NCBI GenBank assembly: GCA_039566865.1
Contig: CM076947.1
Span: forward strand, 4,409,501-4,473,500
Source: Aurelia coerulea
Lineage: Eukaryota; Cnidaria; Scyphozoa; Semaeostomeae; Ulmaridae
DNA: 64,000 bases
Reading direction: 5' to 3'
Of the stretch, positions 44,641-55,223 are shown in pieces. The notes under the pieces are model-generated. The model was not told where the DNA came from. It saw nothing but the letters and a program-made list of their open reading frames with translations, and did not search any database. Each line of letters opens with the position of its first letter. Within the stretch, counting starts at the first letter, position 1. Both the position numbers and the translations under genes were made by a program.

Positions 44641-47369
44641 GCTGACAATGGTAAAGAGGATGATGAATATGGAAATGGAAATGGGGGTGCAGCAAGGCGA
44701 GAAAGTGGGAAGAAGGTAATCACAAAGATTACAATTTTACGACGTTGAATATAGCTGTAAGTTGTTTTTAAGGAAGAATAATAGGTTATTCAATGGTAAC
44801 GTTTTAAATTTCTCCCAAGGCTGACAATGGTAAAGAGGATGATGAAGATGGAAATGGGGGTGCAGCAAGGCGAGAAAGTGGGAAGAAGGTATTCACAAAG
44901 ATTAAGATTTTATGACGTTAAATATAGCTGTAAGTTGTTTTTAAGGAAGAATAATAGGTTGTTCAATGGTAACGTTTTAAATTTCTCCCAAGGCTGACAA
45001 TGGTAAAGAGGATGATGAAGATAGAAATGGGGGTGCAGCAAGGCGAGAGAGTGGGAAGAAGGTATTCACAAATATTAAGATTTTATGACGTTAAATATAG
45101 CTGTAAGTTGTTTTTAAGGAAGAATAATAGGTTATTCAATGGTAACGTTTTAAATTTCTCCCAAGGCTGACAATGGTGAAGAGGATGATGAAGATGGAAA
45201 TGGGGGTGCAGCAAGGCGAGAAAGTGGGAAGAAGGTATTCACAAAGATTAAGATTTTATGACGTTAAATATAGCTGTAAGTTGTTTTTAAGGAAGAATGA
45301 TAGGTTGTTCAATGGTAACGTTTTAAATTTCTCCCAAGGCTGACAATAGTGAAGAGGACGATGAAGGTGACAATGGGGGTGCGGAAAGGCGAGAAAGTGG
45401 GAAGAAGGTATTCACAAAGATTAAGACTTTATGACGTTAAATATAGCTGTATGTTGTTTTTAAGCAAGAATAATAGGTTATTCAATGGTAACGTTTTAAA
45501 TTTCTCCCAAGTGTTATCCCCTGTAACTGCATAATTTATGTAATAAATTATAGCCTCCCTTTGGAGGCCAGCACATGTTTTAGGCATTCGAAGGAATCCA
45601 AGTTTGAGTACAGTCACATACCGGGTGACCCAGAAAAAAGTGACCCAACGCAATCTGTCATAGAAAAACAAGTAAGTGGCAGATTGAAATATGTCAAACG
45701 TTGTTCTGTCCCTGAAAGACTAGCCTACTTTATGAGTATTTTTCGCAATTTTTTTGGGCCCGGGAAAGTTCCCGAATTAAGGATTTTGAGGAAAAGGGCA
45801 GGCTTGAAATTCTCAAAAAGTCATCAAAAACAGGCGATCAATTTGAAGCCATTTCAGATCTTCAAAACAACGAGGAGCGTGTTTCATTCTGCCTAAGAAT
45901 ATATTTAAGTACCTAGGACCTATAAACTTGCTCTGAATACTTCCGACTGGGTTACCTATTCCCAGGTTGAAATGAAGCACGCTCCTCGTTGTTTTGAAGA
46001 TTTGAAATGGCTGTAAATTGATCCCATGTTTTTGACGACTTTTTGAGGATTTCAGGCATGCCCTTTTCCTCGAAATCCTTAATTTTGGAAATTTACCGTG
46101 GCGAAACAAATCTTGAAAAACACTCATAGCATAAGCTAGTCTTTTAGCGACACAACAACGTTTGAAGCATTTCAATCGGCCACTTACTTAATTTTCTGTA
46201 ACAGATTGCGTTGGGTCACTTTTTTCTGGGTCACCCGGTATACAAATTATCTTCTATGCTTCTAACCTGGTCTGGTAGTTAAATAAGACAAGGCTGACAA
46301 TGGTGAAGAGGATGATGAAGATGGAAATGGGGGTGCAGCAAGGCGAGAAAGTGGGAAATATAGCTGTAAGCTGTTTTTAACCCTATCTGACCTGGGGGGG
46401 GGGGCGGATTCCGCCCCCCTAGTACATTTTTGTTTACACCGTTTTCCACACATGCATCAGGCCTCTGATACTTCGTAAGTTTAACTTTGTATCATAGAGC
46501 AATAAAATTACAACAATTTGGACATTCTATTTTTAGCCTTGTTTCCATGGTTACCAATTTTTCATACTGCACTCTGTGAAAAACATACTTTGTATCGCTT
46601 TTAATCATGTTTAATTGGTCCAATTAAGTCTAAATTAAGAATTTACATATATATTTTGATATATATCTTTCATTTCTTTATGAAAAATAAAGTTTCATGA
46701 CCTTTTAGCAACCTTTCATTTATATGACATCATATGACATCATAATGATCATCATGCTCTAGCAACAACAACAACATCGCTAATTGGATTATGATTTCAA
46801 ATTTTCATTGTTTATATAATGATCTACCTTTGTGCCAAGTTTGGCTGCCATACCTCTTATGACAAGATTTTATGACGTTAAATATAGCTGTAAGCTGTTT
46901 TTAAGGAAGAATAATGGATTATTCAATGGTAACATTTTAAATTTCTCCCAAGGCTGACAATGGTGAAGAGAATGATGAAGATGGAAATGGGGGTGCAGCA
47001 AGGTGAGAAAGTTGGAACAAGCTATTCGTAAAGATTAAGTTTTTATGACGTTAAATATAGCTTAAGTTGTTTTTAAGGAAAAACAATAGGTTGTTCAATG
47101 GTAACATTTTAAATTTCTCCAAAGACTGACAATGGTGAAGAATATGACGAAGATGGAAATGGGGGTGCAGCAAGGCGAGAAAGTGGGAAGAAGGTATTCA
47201 CAAAGATTAAGATTTTATGACATTGAATATAGCTGTAAGTTGTTTTTAAGGAAGATTGTTAATAGGTTGTTCAATGGTAACCTTTTAGATTTCTCCTAAG
47301 GCTGACAATGGTGAAAAAGACCATGAAGGTGACAATGGGGATGCAGAAAGGCGAGAAAGTGGGAAGAAG
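44641..47369 (+). CDS. Array of tandemly duplicated micro-exons
   Basis: Intact units have exon borders 44641-44715 (75 bp), 44820-44888, 44993-45061, 45166-45234, 45339-45407, 47125-47193 and 47301-47369 (69 bp each). Degraded units lie at 46293 (donor deleted) and 46953-47021 (donor GT changed). Each intact exon follows ttctcccaag-type acceptors (ctccaaag and tcctaag in two) and precedes AAG|gtattc or AAG|gtaatc. Each is phase 0 and encodes ADNGKEDDEDGNGGAARRES plus GKK with substitutions. The unit with its intron is about 173 bp. Skipping or including any unit keeps frame. The charged repeat suggests a disordered linker. The parent protein is unknown; the last exon was not found. Confidence 0.6.
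45512..46288 (+). mobile_element. Solo LTR carrying a MITE
   Basis: Starts TGTTATCCCC and ends ATAAGA (canonical ATAACA with one change). A perfect 4-bp duplication CAAG flanks it (45508-45511, 46289-46292), exactly at an exon acceptor of the micro-exon array. The same LTR occurs at 47474-47739. The MITE inside is described separately. Confidence 0.75.
45621..46238. mobile_element. TA-flanked palindromic MITE inside the solo LTR
   Basis: Ends CCGGGTGACCCAGAAAAAAG and the complement; TA at 45619-45620 and 46239-46240. The two halves (about 300 bp each) pair almost throughout. A truncated left half of the same MITE lies at 47583-47700. Confidence 0.85.
46378..46865. other. Insert within the micro-exon array
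   Basis: Begins TTAACCCTATCTGACC followed by a G run and CGGATTCCGCC. The remainder is AT-rich. It interrupts a repeat unit, whose TTTATGACGTTAAATATAGC phrase resumes at about 46867. Ends are not defined; the TTAACCC start would suit a piggyBac-like end, but this is inference. Confidence 0.35.
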
Positions 47370-47473
47370 GTATTCACAAAGATTAAGACTTTATGACGTT
47401 AAATATAGCTGTAAGTTGTTTTTAAGCAAGAATAATAGGTTATTCAATGGTAACGTTTTAAATTTCTCCCAAG

Positions 47474-47739
47474 TGTTATCCGCTGTAACTGCATAATTTA
47501 TGTAATAAATTATAGCCTCCCTTTGGAGGCCAGCACATGTTTTAGGCATTCGAAGGAATCCAAGTTTGAGTACAGTCACATACCGGGTGACCCAGAAAAA
47601 AGTGACCCAACGCAATCTGTCATAGAAAAACAAGTAAGTGGCAGATTGAAATATGTCAAACGTTGTTCTGTCCCTGAAAGACTAGCCTACTTTATGAGTA
47701 TCTTCTATGCTTCTAACCTGGTCTGGTAGTTAAATAACA
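47474..47739 (+). repeat. 5' LTR of a Gag-bearing LTR element
   Basis: TGTTAT...ATAACA ends, 266 bp. It contains a truncated copy of the MITE found in the solo LTR. The next bases, from 47741, read TGGTGACAGGAGTTATGG, a likely primer-binding site because they begin with TGG directly after the LTR. Confidence 0.75.
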
Positions 47740-47758
47740 CTGGTGACAGGAGTTATGG

Positions 47759-48400
47759 GTGGCCTCAAGGTTGTTTTTTGGAAGACTGGCCAAATTTACC
47801 GGCGACGGAGATGTGGATCTACGCCAGTGGCTGAGAAGTTTTGACCGCTGTTGTCTCATTGCTGAGAAGACTGACGATTTGGTGCAAGGTCAACTGTTGA
47901 CGTTATGTGTAGATGGCAGAGCCAAAGCTACTCTCGATCAATTTGAGGAAGAAAAGAAAAGTGCCCAAAAGTATTCGGAACTAAAGAAACAACTGAGTGC
48001 TGTGTTTGACTCAGCCACCGACCGTGAAGCGAAGATGACTGAATTTGAACGTCGCATTCTAAAGCTAGAGGAAAGTGAAGACGAATTTATGACTCATCTT
48101 CTCACAATTTTTCGTTCTGCAAATCCGGACGCTAAGACTGATGAAATAAACCGTGCTGTAAAACGTAAATTTTTACAGGGCATCTCAAACCAATTGCGAC
48201 AAAACATTTTCATTTTCTGCAATCATCCTTTTGATGACAAAGTCACGCATCAAGATCTATTGAAAGCCTGTCGCGATGCTTCCGTGCACCTTGCTGCTAC
48301 CACAACAAGATCTTCCACTGTCTCAGACCAGCCCATTTCCCAAGCAGTTCTTGTAGTCACGAACCCCCCACCAACCTCCTCTTCTTCACAATCATTCTAG
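47759..48400 (+). pseudogene. Gag-like frame of an LTR retrotransposon
   Basis: The open frame of about 213 codons reads RLAKFTGDGDVDLRQWLRSF near its start, matching the beginning of the Ty3/gypsy-type capsid domain. It continues with helical segments (KFLQGISNQLRQNIF) to a Ser/Thr-rich end. No ATG in this frame is visible at the start, no zinc knuckle follows, and protease and polymerase are absent downstream. It is a remnant; a matching 3' LTR is not in the window. Particle assembly would be the original role. Confidence 0.65.
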
Positions 48401-49099
48401 CATTTTCAAATGCATTTTTAATCTTTCATGTTGATTGGTGGAAAATATTCAATAGCTTATTGCACAGTATCACAATGAAATTCATATTCTATCTGTGCAG
48501 ACGCCTTGTTAGGTAAAATCCTATTATTTATATTTGAAGGCGAGAAGATGCAAGTTGTTCCTCCAACAGCTAAGTAAGGCTAGTTTTGGGAGAGTTTCAC
48601 AGGGATACTTGAAAGTAACAAGTTACTAGACGATGTCATGCTGACTATCAGATTCATGAAGCAACAGTACACTGTAGAAACTCTTCCCACAATCGTCAGG
48701 AGAGTCGATAAGAGGTAAGAAATGCCAAAGGTTATTCGTAGGCAGAGGAAGAGATTCCTGTAATTAAATTATTAACGCACCACATTTATTGATTTTTTTA
48801 TTTTTGAGTGGAACGAAAGGGTTGTTTGTTCGTGCAAAGATCCTCCTCAGAAATAGCAACTTGTGGATCCATCATGCTGCAACCAAAGCGTAATGTACAA
48901 ATATAATTTAAAAGCAATGTTATCATGTGGTCTTGTTTTGTGGTTGTAAAGCAACGCTATGATTTGCCAATAACCCCACAAGAAATGTACCATAGGTGGT
49001 ATAAAATTACTGTTTTTCTAACAAGTTAACCGTCACTGCGATTATTTCAGGGAGACTAGGCAAGTCTAACGCACACTCAAAATTTGAGTTATCTGAATT
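48401..49099. other. Stretch without a supported gene
   Basis: Probably the decayed rest of the LTR element and an intron-like spacer. No motif of protease, RT or integrase was recognised. Confidence 0.35.
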
Positions 49100-49277
49100 G
49101 TGATGATTTCCTACCAGGTTCTTCTTGTACGCTTTGTTATCAACCATAGACGTAGGAACCGGGGGCACAGTTCATCATCAACTGAAGGGGTAGATTGTGG
49201 AGTTCCCCAGGGCTCCTGCCTAGGACCCCTACTCTTTCTAGTTTATGTAAATGACCTCCCCTACTGTTTAAAGACTT

Positions 49278-50864
49278 TTTTTTATATCACAGTTAAAACT
49301 CAGCAAGATACAAATACAATATTATGTGCCGTCCATAGCAGAAATAGACATGACGTCATCTGGTTCTGCCTATGAACGGCACTTGACAATTTCTTTAAGA
49401 TCAATCTTATTAAGCACTTTGTGTACCATGGCACCATTCCATTTTGGGAGACGCTAGCATACGCCAGCTTAGTTTAGGTGAATTATTGCAAAACAAAATA
49501 GGAACAAAAACAAAAACCAAAAAAAAACTATGCACTAGTGCACACTAGTAAAAAGATTGTTGGATGTGAGTCTCCAATGAGTGGTGCCATGGTTCACAAA
49601 GGGCTTACTCAAAACAAGACTAAACATAAATAAGAATAAGGGGTCGCCAATGGTCAGGTTTTCATCAAGTTTCCGAAGAATTCCAAAAGACCCCACAGAC
49701 CAGAAACGCCCCCGGCCACAAAACCGCCACTCCACTGCCAAAAACCGCAAACCAGCCATCACCCGAATGAGCCGAGCAAGCGGAGCCTGAGCCCCGCAAT
49801 GACAGCAACCACCACAGGGCCCAAGCCCCACCCACCAAGCCCCACCCACCAAGCACCCCCGAATGACGCCCAGCCCGCAACACTCGGCAGCAAAGCGGCA
49901 GCTCCAAGGCCAAAAGACACCCCCAGCCCACAGAATCCCCGGGAACTCCACAGTTAATCCTGTTAGGGCCTGTTTACATGAGGTGGACCAGCCCACCTCA
50001 GTGGGCTGGCTCACTTGAGTGAGATCGGTGTCTTCAGTATAGTCCTTTGTTAATATGTAATTGCATTTACATGGAGGTGGGCCAGCCCACTAGAGTGAGA
50101 TCCGTGAGAAAGGCTGGTGGGATCCGCGTCAGGTGGGATGAGAATTGTACATGTAAACACGATCAGATGGGCCAGCTCACCTAGGTGGGCTGAGCGTCTC
50201 CGTTATACGCATGCATAAATAAATAATTTTGGCACCAAACCATTTCTAGCAACAAATCAACAATGGCCAACCGAATCAACAACAAATGAACAACAGAAAT
50301 GAAGAAAATTTCTTCCAAAAAAAGGCCATTTAAGTAGACGTCTGAAATGGTTGTCTTTGAAGGAAACTATTTCTTTTTCTCGACTGAGATGCAACGAACC
50401 TATCCATCGGATATTTTTGATAAATCGCCCACAAAATCAAAATTTCTTATAACTGAAGTAGAAGAGGGAGTATTTCGGACAAATTTGCAATCAGCAACGG
50501 AACTTTCCGCTATTTTCGTAAAAAATTAGTTGCTCGCAACCAAAAGTTTATGTTTGGTTTGTTTTTTTTGTGGCGTGTGGCACCCAAATTATGGCACGAC
50601 AAAGAGGCCAGCCCGCCTGAGTGGGATGAAACTCTTTTCATGTAAACACCCGTGAAAACCATCTCACCTGAGTGAGCCAGCCCACTTAGGTGGGATGGCC
50701 CACCTCATGTAAACAGGCCCTTAGTAGCTTTGATATATGCTATGGATGCCTCTAAAATCATTTGATTGTCCGTTTCATCAAAAATTGGGCTACCATAAAG
50801 AAGCAAATTAAGCAGGGCTTTTGAATCCATGTTGTTTACATCAAAATCTGGAAGGTGTGAAAGC
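49278..50864 (-). mobile_element. Second LINE, 5'-truncated, inserted into the first
   Basis: A 10-bp duplication TTAAAGACTT lies at 49268-49277 and 50865-50874. The T run after 49277 is its poly(A) tail. At the other end the minus-strand frame reads SHLPDFDVNNMDSKALLNLL ... ASIAYIKATK, the C-terminal part of a CR1/L2-type polyprotein related to the copy at 34-35 kb. The coding end is cut by the MITE at 49966-50720. The rest (49278-49965) is a 3' untranslated part with a GC-rich stretch at 49730-49930. Confidence 0.7.
49966..50720. mobile_element. Harbinger-type MITE
   Basis: Flanked by TTA (49963-49965 and 50721-50723). The ends GGGCCTGTTTACATGAGGTG and the complement CACCTCATGTAAACAGGCCC pair. 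The interior repeats CCAGCCCAC/GTGGGCTGG phrases near both ends. A 3-bp TWA duplication is typical of PIF/Harbinger. It interrupts the second LINE. Confidence 0.8.
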
Positions 50865-50912
50865 TTAAAGACTTCTGACGTGGAAATGTATGCTGACCAC
50901 ATCACTATCTAT

Positions 50913-51992
50913 GGGATGTTCTTTTAACCGGACCCTACGACCCCACGACCCCGGACCATACGACCCCCGACCATATGACCCTACGACCCAAGTTTTACAA
51001 GATGTTATCATTATTTATAACTATTTAGTTTCATTTATATTTGATCATTTAGAATTTATTTTGCTGTGATGGAGATTTATCAAGCCAGGGTGTCGTATAT
51101 TTCTGCGTGCAGATTTCAGACGTAAACATTTTACATAACTGCGCACCAGTGACCTTTGTCACACGAACAATTTGACTGGTTTCCAGTCAGTGAAATTATA
51201 TTTTAAACGAGAGAAAATGTTGCTCTGATACTGAATAGAAGGCTGCGACTGAGCGACCTTATATTGTGTAAAATTCAGCCCACTTTTTTAAGTTTGCTTT
51301 ATTTTATTTGATTCAAGCAAAGAAGCCTATCATACATTGGAATTAAAGGGAATCTAAGCATATATAAGCCCTCGATGAAAATAGCCATGTGAAGACAATA
51401 GGTTATGACTTTCTATGTTCATTTATTGGAAGTTTTGTTTACAAAGGCTGGGTTGTTAATTTCTGGCTTCATTCTTTGCTCTGTCAGAGTTCATCGTATT
51501 TGCCTAGCCAGGTAACATTGACACCTAAAGATGTCTTGTGTGTTCACCAATCAACCATCAGTGGGTCCTCCAAGACAAGCATCACATGGCTCTTTCTTGC
51601 TATTCTTTCACAGCTAAATAAATCCAAATAATGAACTTGGGTTGCAGGGTCGTATGCTCGGGGGAGGTACTTGACTTTCAATTGTAGGGGAATTTTTACC
51701 TCAAAATGATAGCCGGCTTTAGAAAAAATCGGCGAAAAGTATACTCCAAAATGTAAAACTTCGTCAAAAAACAATGAAATAAAAATTTTGACAACCGGCT
51801 TTAGAAAAATTGCCTTCTTTTCATACCCGGCGTTAGAAACAAGAGGCGAAAACGATACCCGGAAAGGAGTGCACATCCAGTCAGCAAATTATACTAAGTA
51901 GCCCCCCGGGGTCATATGGTCCTGGGTCGTATGGTCATGGGTCGTATGGTCCGGGGTCGTAGGGTCGTAGGGTCCGGTTAAAAGAACATCCC
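50913..51992. mobile_element. Foldback element with ACGACCC minisatellite arms
   Basis: A perfect 10-bp duplication CACTATCTAT lies at 50903-50912 and 51993-52002. The ends are GGGATGTTCTTTTAACCGG and its complement, followed in each arm by tandem ACGACCC / GGGTCGT units (50933-50992; 51896-51980). No coding capacity in the interior. Confidence 0.85.
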
Positions 51993-52287
51993 CACTATCT
52001 ATTACTCCTCTCCTTCTATTGACGATATCAATGCTGCAATCAATGCTGACCTTGAATCCCTTAGATGTTGGCTTGAGGGCAACAAGCATTGCTTAATGTC
52101 GTAAAAACTCGAGAGATGATGCAAGCTTCACAGTATAGACTTGCCCAGTGAATTTTACTTTTGCATCCATATTTGAATGATTCAGTTACAGTAATGTTAG
52201 TTATTAGATTTGATAGAATTTTAGCTTACTGCGACAGACTGTGAGTGAATAAACAGCATAGGCCTAAACGAAACATAAATACTGCGA

Positions 52288-52625
52288 ATGAATCATGCCA
52301 CTATTCAAGCAGGGACTTCCCTACATCATCTTACTGCTGGGAGCATTGGGGCTATTACAAATCAGAAATCAATATGTTTACTGGCAAGAGGTTTATCAGA
52401 CACGTATCAAAGACAATGCAAGTCAAGACTGTCGAGAGATGCTTCATGGTTTGCCTCGAATGCATTCAAGCAAAATCCACATGTCACTGTTCATCATTCA
52501 ACATCAAACGTCTTCCACCCAAATCAACATCTTCACTTTTATGTGAAATAAATAATTCTAATCATCGTGCAATACCAAGTGACTTGGTTGAAGGAGCTGA
52601 GTATCAGTATTACGAAGTTATGTAA
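52288..52625 (+). pseudogene. Secreted PAN/apple-domain protein with an apparent frameshift
   Basis: An ATG at 52295 opens a signal-peptide-like start (MPLFKQGLPYIILLLGALGL). The PAN domain reads in another frame from about 52365: MFTGKRFIRHVSKTMQV, then CFMVCLECIQ, CHCSSFNIK, LLCEINN, ending EYQYYEVM and a stop at 52625. The Cys spacing and the final YYE are typical of small cnidarian PAN proteins. All three frames are open across the joint near 52357-52375, so a one-base change (real or sequencing) would separate an intact gene from this one. PAN domains bind proteins or sugars outside the cell. Confidence 0.55.
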
Positions 52626-52989
52626 CACAGCATGGAACATTTGAAAGACGCTGTCACTTTTGCAAGTTTTCAATATCATATTTGTTTTCTTTCAGTTAAA
52701 GGTAATGTGTCCATGTAAGCACAGCGACTTTGCTATGATGATATTTCATGTGATCATTTAACAGTAATGATAATAAGATAGCCAGCTCTAATATAAGCAG
52801 ACAGACTTACTTGTGGTTGCGATTCCAGAGCTGAACCCAAAGTCTCACAACAAGCAGCCTCGTTGTGAAATTTAAATTCTAGTTTTGCATGCGATCAGTT
52901 TATTTCTACCAATCACAGTGCACTCTTTGAGGGAGAGGGATCTGCAACGCAACATGACATATACGGGCGTCACGAGAGTTCGGAAAGAA

Positions 52990-53655
52990 TAATCAGGGGG
53001 AGGAGGTTGGAAATGGTACAATTTAGTAATAATTAGGGGGCTGGAACAATCGGTTGGGGAACGATCTGTATTCAACAACGATTGGATACGATTCACCCTT
53101 GAAGTTTTGGCACTCAATGGTATTGAGCAAACCATTTTTGCAGGCTATATGTGTGAGCTGCTCACTTTGGGCAGAGGAAAATTCAGGAACCTAATGATTT
53201 ACGGCCTTTCCAACTATGCCAAAACGTTCATTTTGAAGCCACTGGAGAACATATTTGGAGAGAGATTGTTTGATAACCCAGCAAATGACAAGTATGCTTG
53301 GGTGGGTGCTGAAAATGCTAAAGTCATCCTTCTTCAAGACTTCAGATTTAGCAAATATGTGATTGCATGGAAGGATTTGCTACTACTCCTTGAAGGGGAA
53401 AGAGTAAAACTACCAGCTCTAAAAAATCACTTTGCAAAGGATGTGGTGATAAATTCAGATGTCCCAATATTTGCAAGAAGCAAATCTCCAATCACGTACA
53501 AGGGCCCATTGAACAAAGAAGATGAGCGTGAAACAGACATGACGAACAGCAGGTGGAGAATTGTCAAGTTCAAGCATGTATTTGAAAAAAGATCAATGAA
53601 GGCTCAAACTATGCAGCAGTTGCTCGCCAAACTTGTTTTAATGGCAGTCAACTGA
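52990..53655 (+). pseudogene. Superfamily 3 helicase-like fragment with a degenerate Walker A
   Basis: The frame is open from about 52990, without an ATG at its start, to a stop at 53653-53655. Where SF3 replication ATPases (parvovirus and CRESS-type Rep proteins and relatives in mobile DNA) have a GxxNxGKT-type loop, this has GLSNYAKTF. A Walker B-like VILLQDFRF, a sensor-like INSDVPIFARSK and a DERETDM...RW stretch follow in the correct order. Related sequences are common in cnidarian and amphioxus genomes. It is either an endogenised viral replication gene or part of a mobile element. The changed loop suggests lost ATPase activity. Confidence 0.55.
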
Positions 53656-53884
53656 ATAGATATGTTGCAACATTTAGTATGATGTACGATGTTTATAAAA
53701 AGAACTATGATTGTGGTATTCATGTTTTGTTCAAATAATGATGTATTACCAACGTGTTACTAACTCGTTACTAACTCGTTACCAATTTCCACCAACGTTT
53801 TACCAACATGTTACCACGGAAAAGTATATGCTTCCAGTACATTTTGACGTCTTACCATCTAGTATAAAAAATTTGAACAATCAA
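53656..53884. repeat. Short imperfect tandem repeat
   Basis: Units like ACCAACGTGTTACTAACTCG recur at about 53747-53817. Otherwise empty. Confidence 0.5.
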
Positions 53885-54798
53885 CCGGGTGTCCCAAAAA
53901 AAAGGTAACAGATTTGATAGACTAGCGATGAGGGTATAAGTCGAATCGATCCCAAATAAAATTTGAAGTACTCTTTGATAGTTAACTTGAAGATTAATAC
54001 CTCGCTTGTTGATATTGGCGCATCGAGAGTTGACATATTAATCTCAAAAGCTAAAATTTGCATCCATCTACAAACCAGAGCTTTTGGGTTTTGGCCTAAA
54101 CTGCTAACGCGCTGGTTAGGGGAATCTCCTCAGTCATAGGAATCAAACTGAAAGCTAACAAACAAATTAATGAATATAGTCACCAAGGAATATTTTTATC
54201 CAGTCAAAATGCATTTACAAAAGTACACCATGCCAAGCACAAATGAGCATTTTTATGTTCCCTTGGGCATATACTATTGCTTGTTTCGTAATAATTTTGT
54301 GAGAGATCATGCAAAAAACATTTCATTCAAGCAATGAAGATTGCAAGATAGTCTATGTGTTAAAGCCTACGCGACTTATTTCGCTGATTAATAACTTTTC
54401 TCAGGCAGGTGTAATTTAAAGTTTTTGTAGAATCAGAAAAGGGGTCTCTTCGGGGCTAAATTCTTGAATTTGATTTTAAAGTTCAGAGTCAGATTTCCAC
54501 TAAGATGTGTTCCTAAGCACGAGGTTTCTTGTTTGTACTTGGCTATGATTGAGAAGATTCCACAGCACAGCGGGTTAATAGCTTAGGCCAAACCTTAAAA
54601 GCTCTGGATTGGAGTAAGAGGCAAATTTGGACTTTCAAGATTAATATTCCAACTCTTGATGCACCAATATCAACAAATACGGTATCAATCTTCAAGTTAA
54701 CTGTCTAAGAGTACTTCAAAACTTATCAGGGGTCGATTCAACTTAAATTCGTATAGCTAGCCCCAATAAAATCTGTTACCTTTTTTTGGGACACCTGG
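53885..54798. mobile_element. Mariner-like palindromic MITE, 914 bp
   Basis: Ends CCGGGTGTCCCAAAAAAAAG and complementary CTTTTTTTGGGACACCTGG; TA follows the right end, AA precedes the left. Inner segments pair over about 230 bp per arm (AGCTTTTGGGTTTTGGCC against GGCCAAACCTTAAAAGCT). No transposase. Confidence 0.75.
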
Positions 54799-55223
54799 TA
54801 TGCAAGATGATAGGTCCATAGGCTGCAACAAGAATGATGCAAATATAACTGCAATTTTTCATAAAGGAGTTCCACTCCGACCTGAAGAGCTTCTTGTCTA
54901 TGCATCACTGAAGGCCATAGTCCATTCCATTTTTCCTCTCCGCCGGATGTTCCGCCAGGGATATGAACGTAGCAGGATTCCACGCCAATGCCTTTTTGGG
55001 GCTGAGCACTTCAGGGGAAATCTACGCCGCGCCGCCCACTTAACCTGTGTTTTGAAAAAGTTAAGTTTTTAACAAAGATTTTGCATTAAAAGCCACAATT
55101 TGATCATACTTTCTGAAATTCATTTCTTCTACCCTTTCACTTTTGGAGTGAACAATTCACGAATTCTCTATTTTGTTATTTTTGATCATTTTTATCTTTT
55201 TATTTGAGCCTTACTGTGTTACT
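54799..55223. other. Stretch without a firmly supported gene
   Basis: Frames are open on both strands over 54800-55070 (plus: VPLRPEELLVYASLKAIVHS; minus: GGEEKWNGLWPSVMHRQEAL). Either could be an old exon; neither is recognised and no splice borders are convincing. Confidence 0.25.

Larger units (their letters stand above)
49100..52130 (+). pseudogene. LINE reverse-transcriptase fragment split by two later insertions
   Basis: Three plus-strand pieces form one RT core: 49100-49277 (GVPQGSCLGPLLFLVYVNDL), 50875-50912 (EMYADHITIY) and 51993-52130 (SIDDINAAINADLESLRCW). The YADD box reads YADH, and a frameshift follows CWLEGN. Between the pieces lie a minus-strand LINE insertion (duplication TTAAAGACTT) and a foldback element (duplication CACTATCTAT). 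The order of RT motifs is correct once these are taken out. It is dead. Confidence 0.75.

Noticed and set aside
44500..45410. Regular repeats with spacers resembling a CRISPR array
   Set aside because: The units are about 173 bp, near-identical throughout and contain exon borders; there are no short repeats with unique spacers, and the DNA is eukaryotic.
47759..48400. Host paralogue of a domesticated Gag gene
   Set aside because: It directly follows an LTR and a primer-binding site and lacks an ATG, so a plain retroelement remnant is simpler.
49535..50014. 159-residue minus-strand frame rich in Trp, Gly and Cys
   Set aside because: It reads a GC-rich LINE tail and crosses a MITE border at 49966; composition is that of chance translation.
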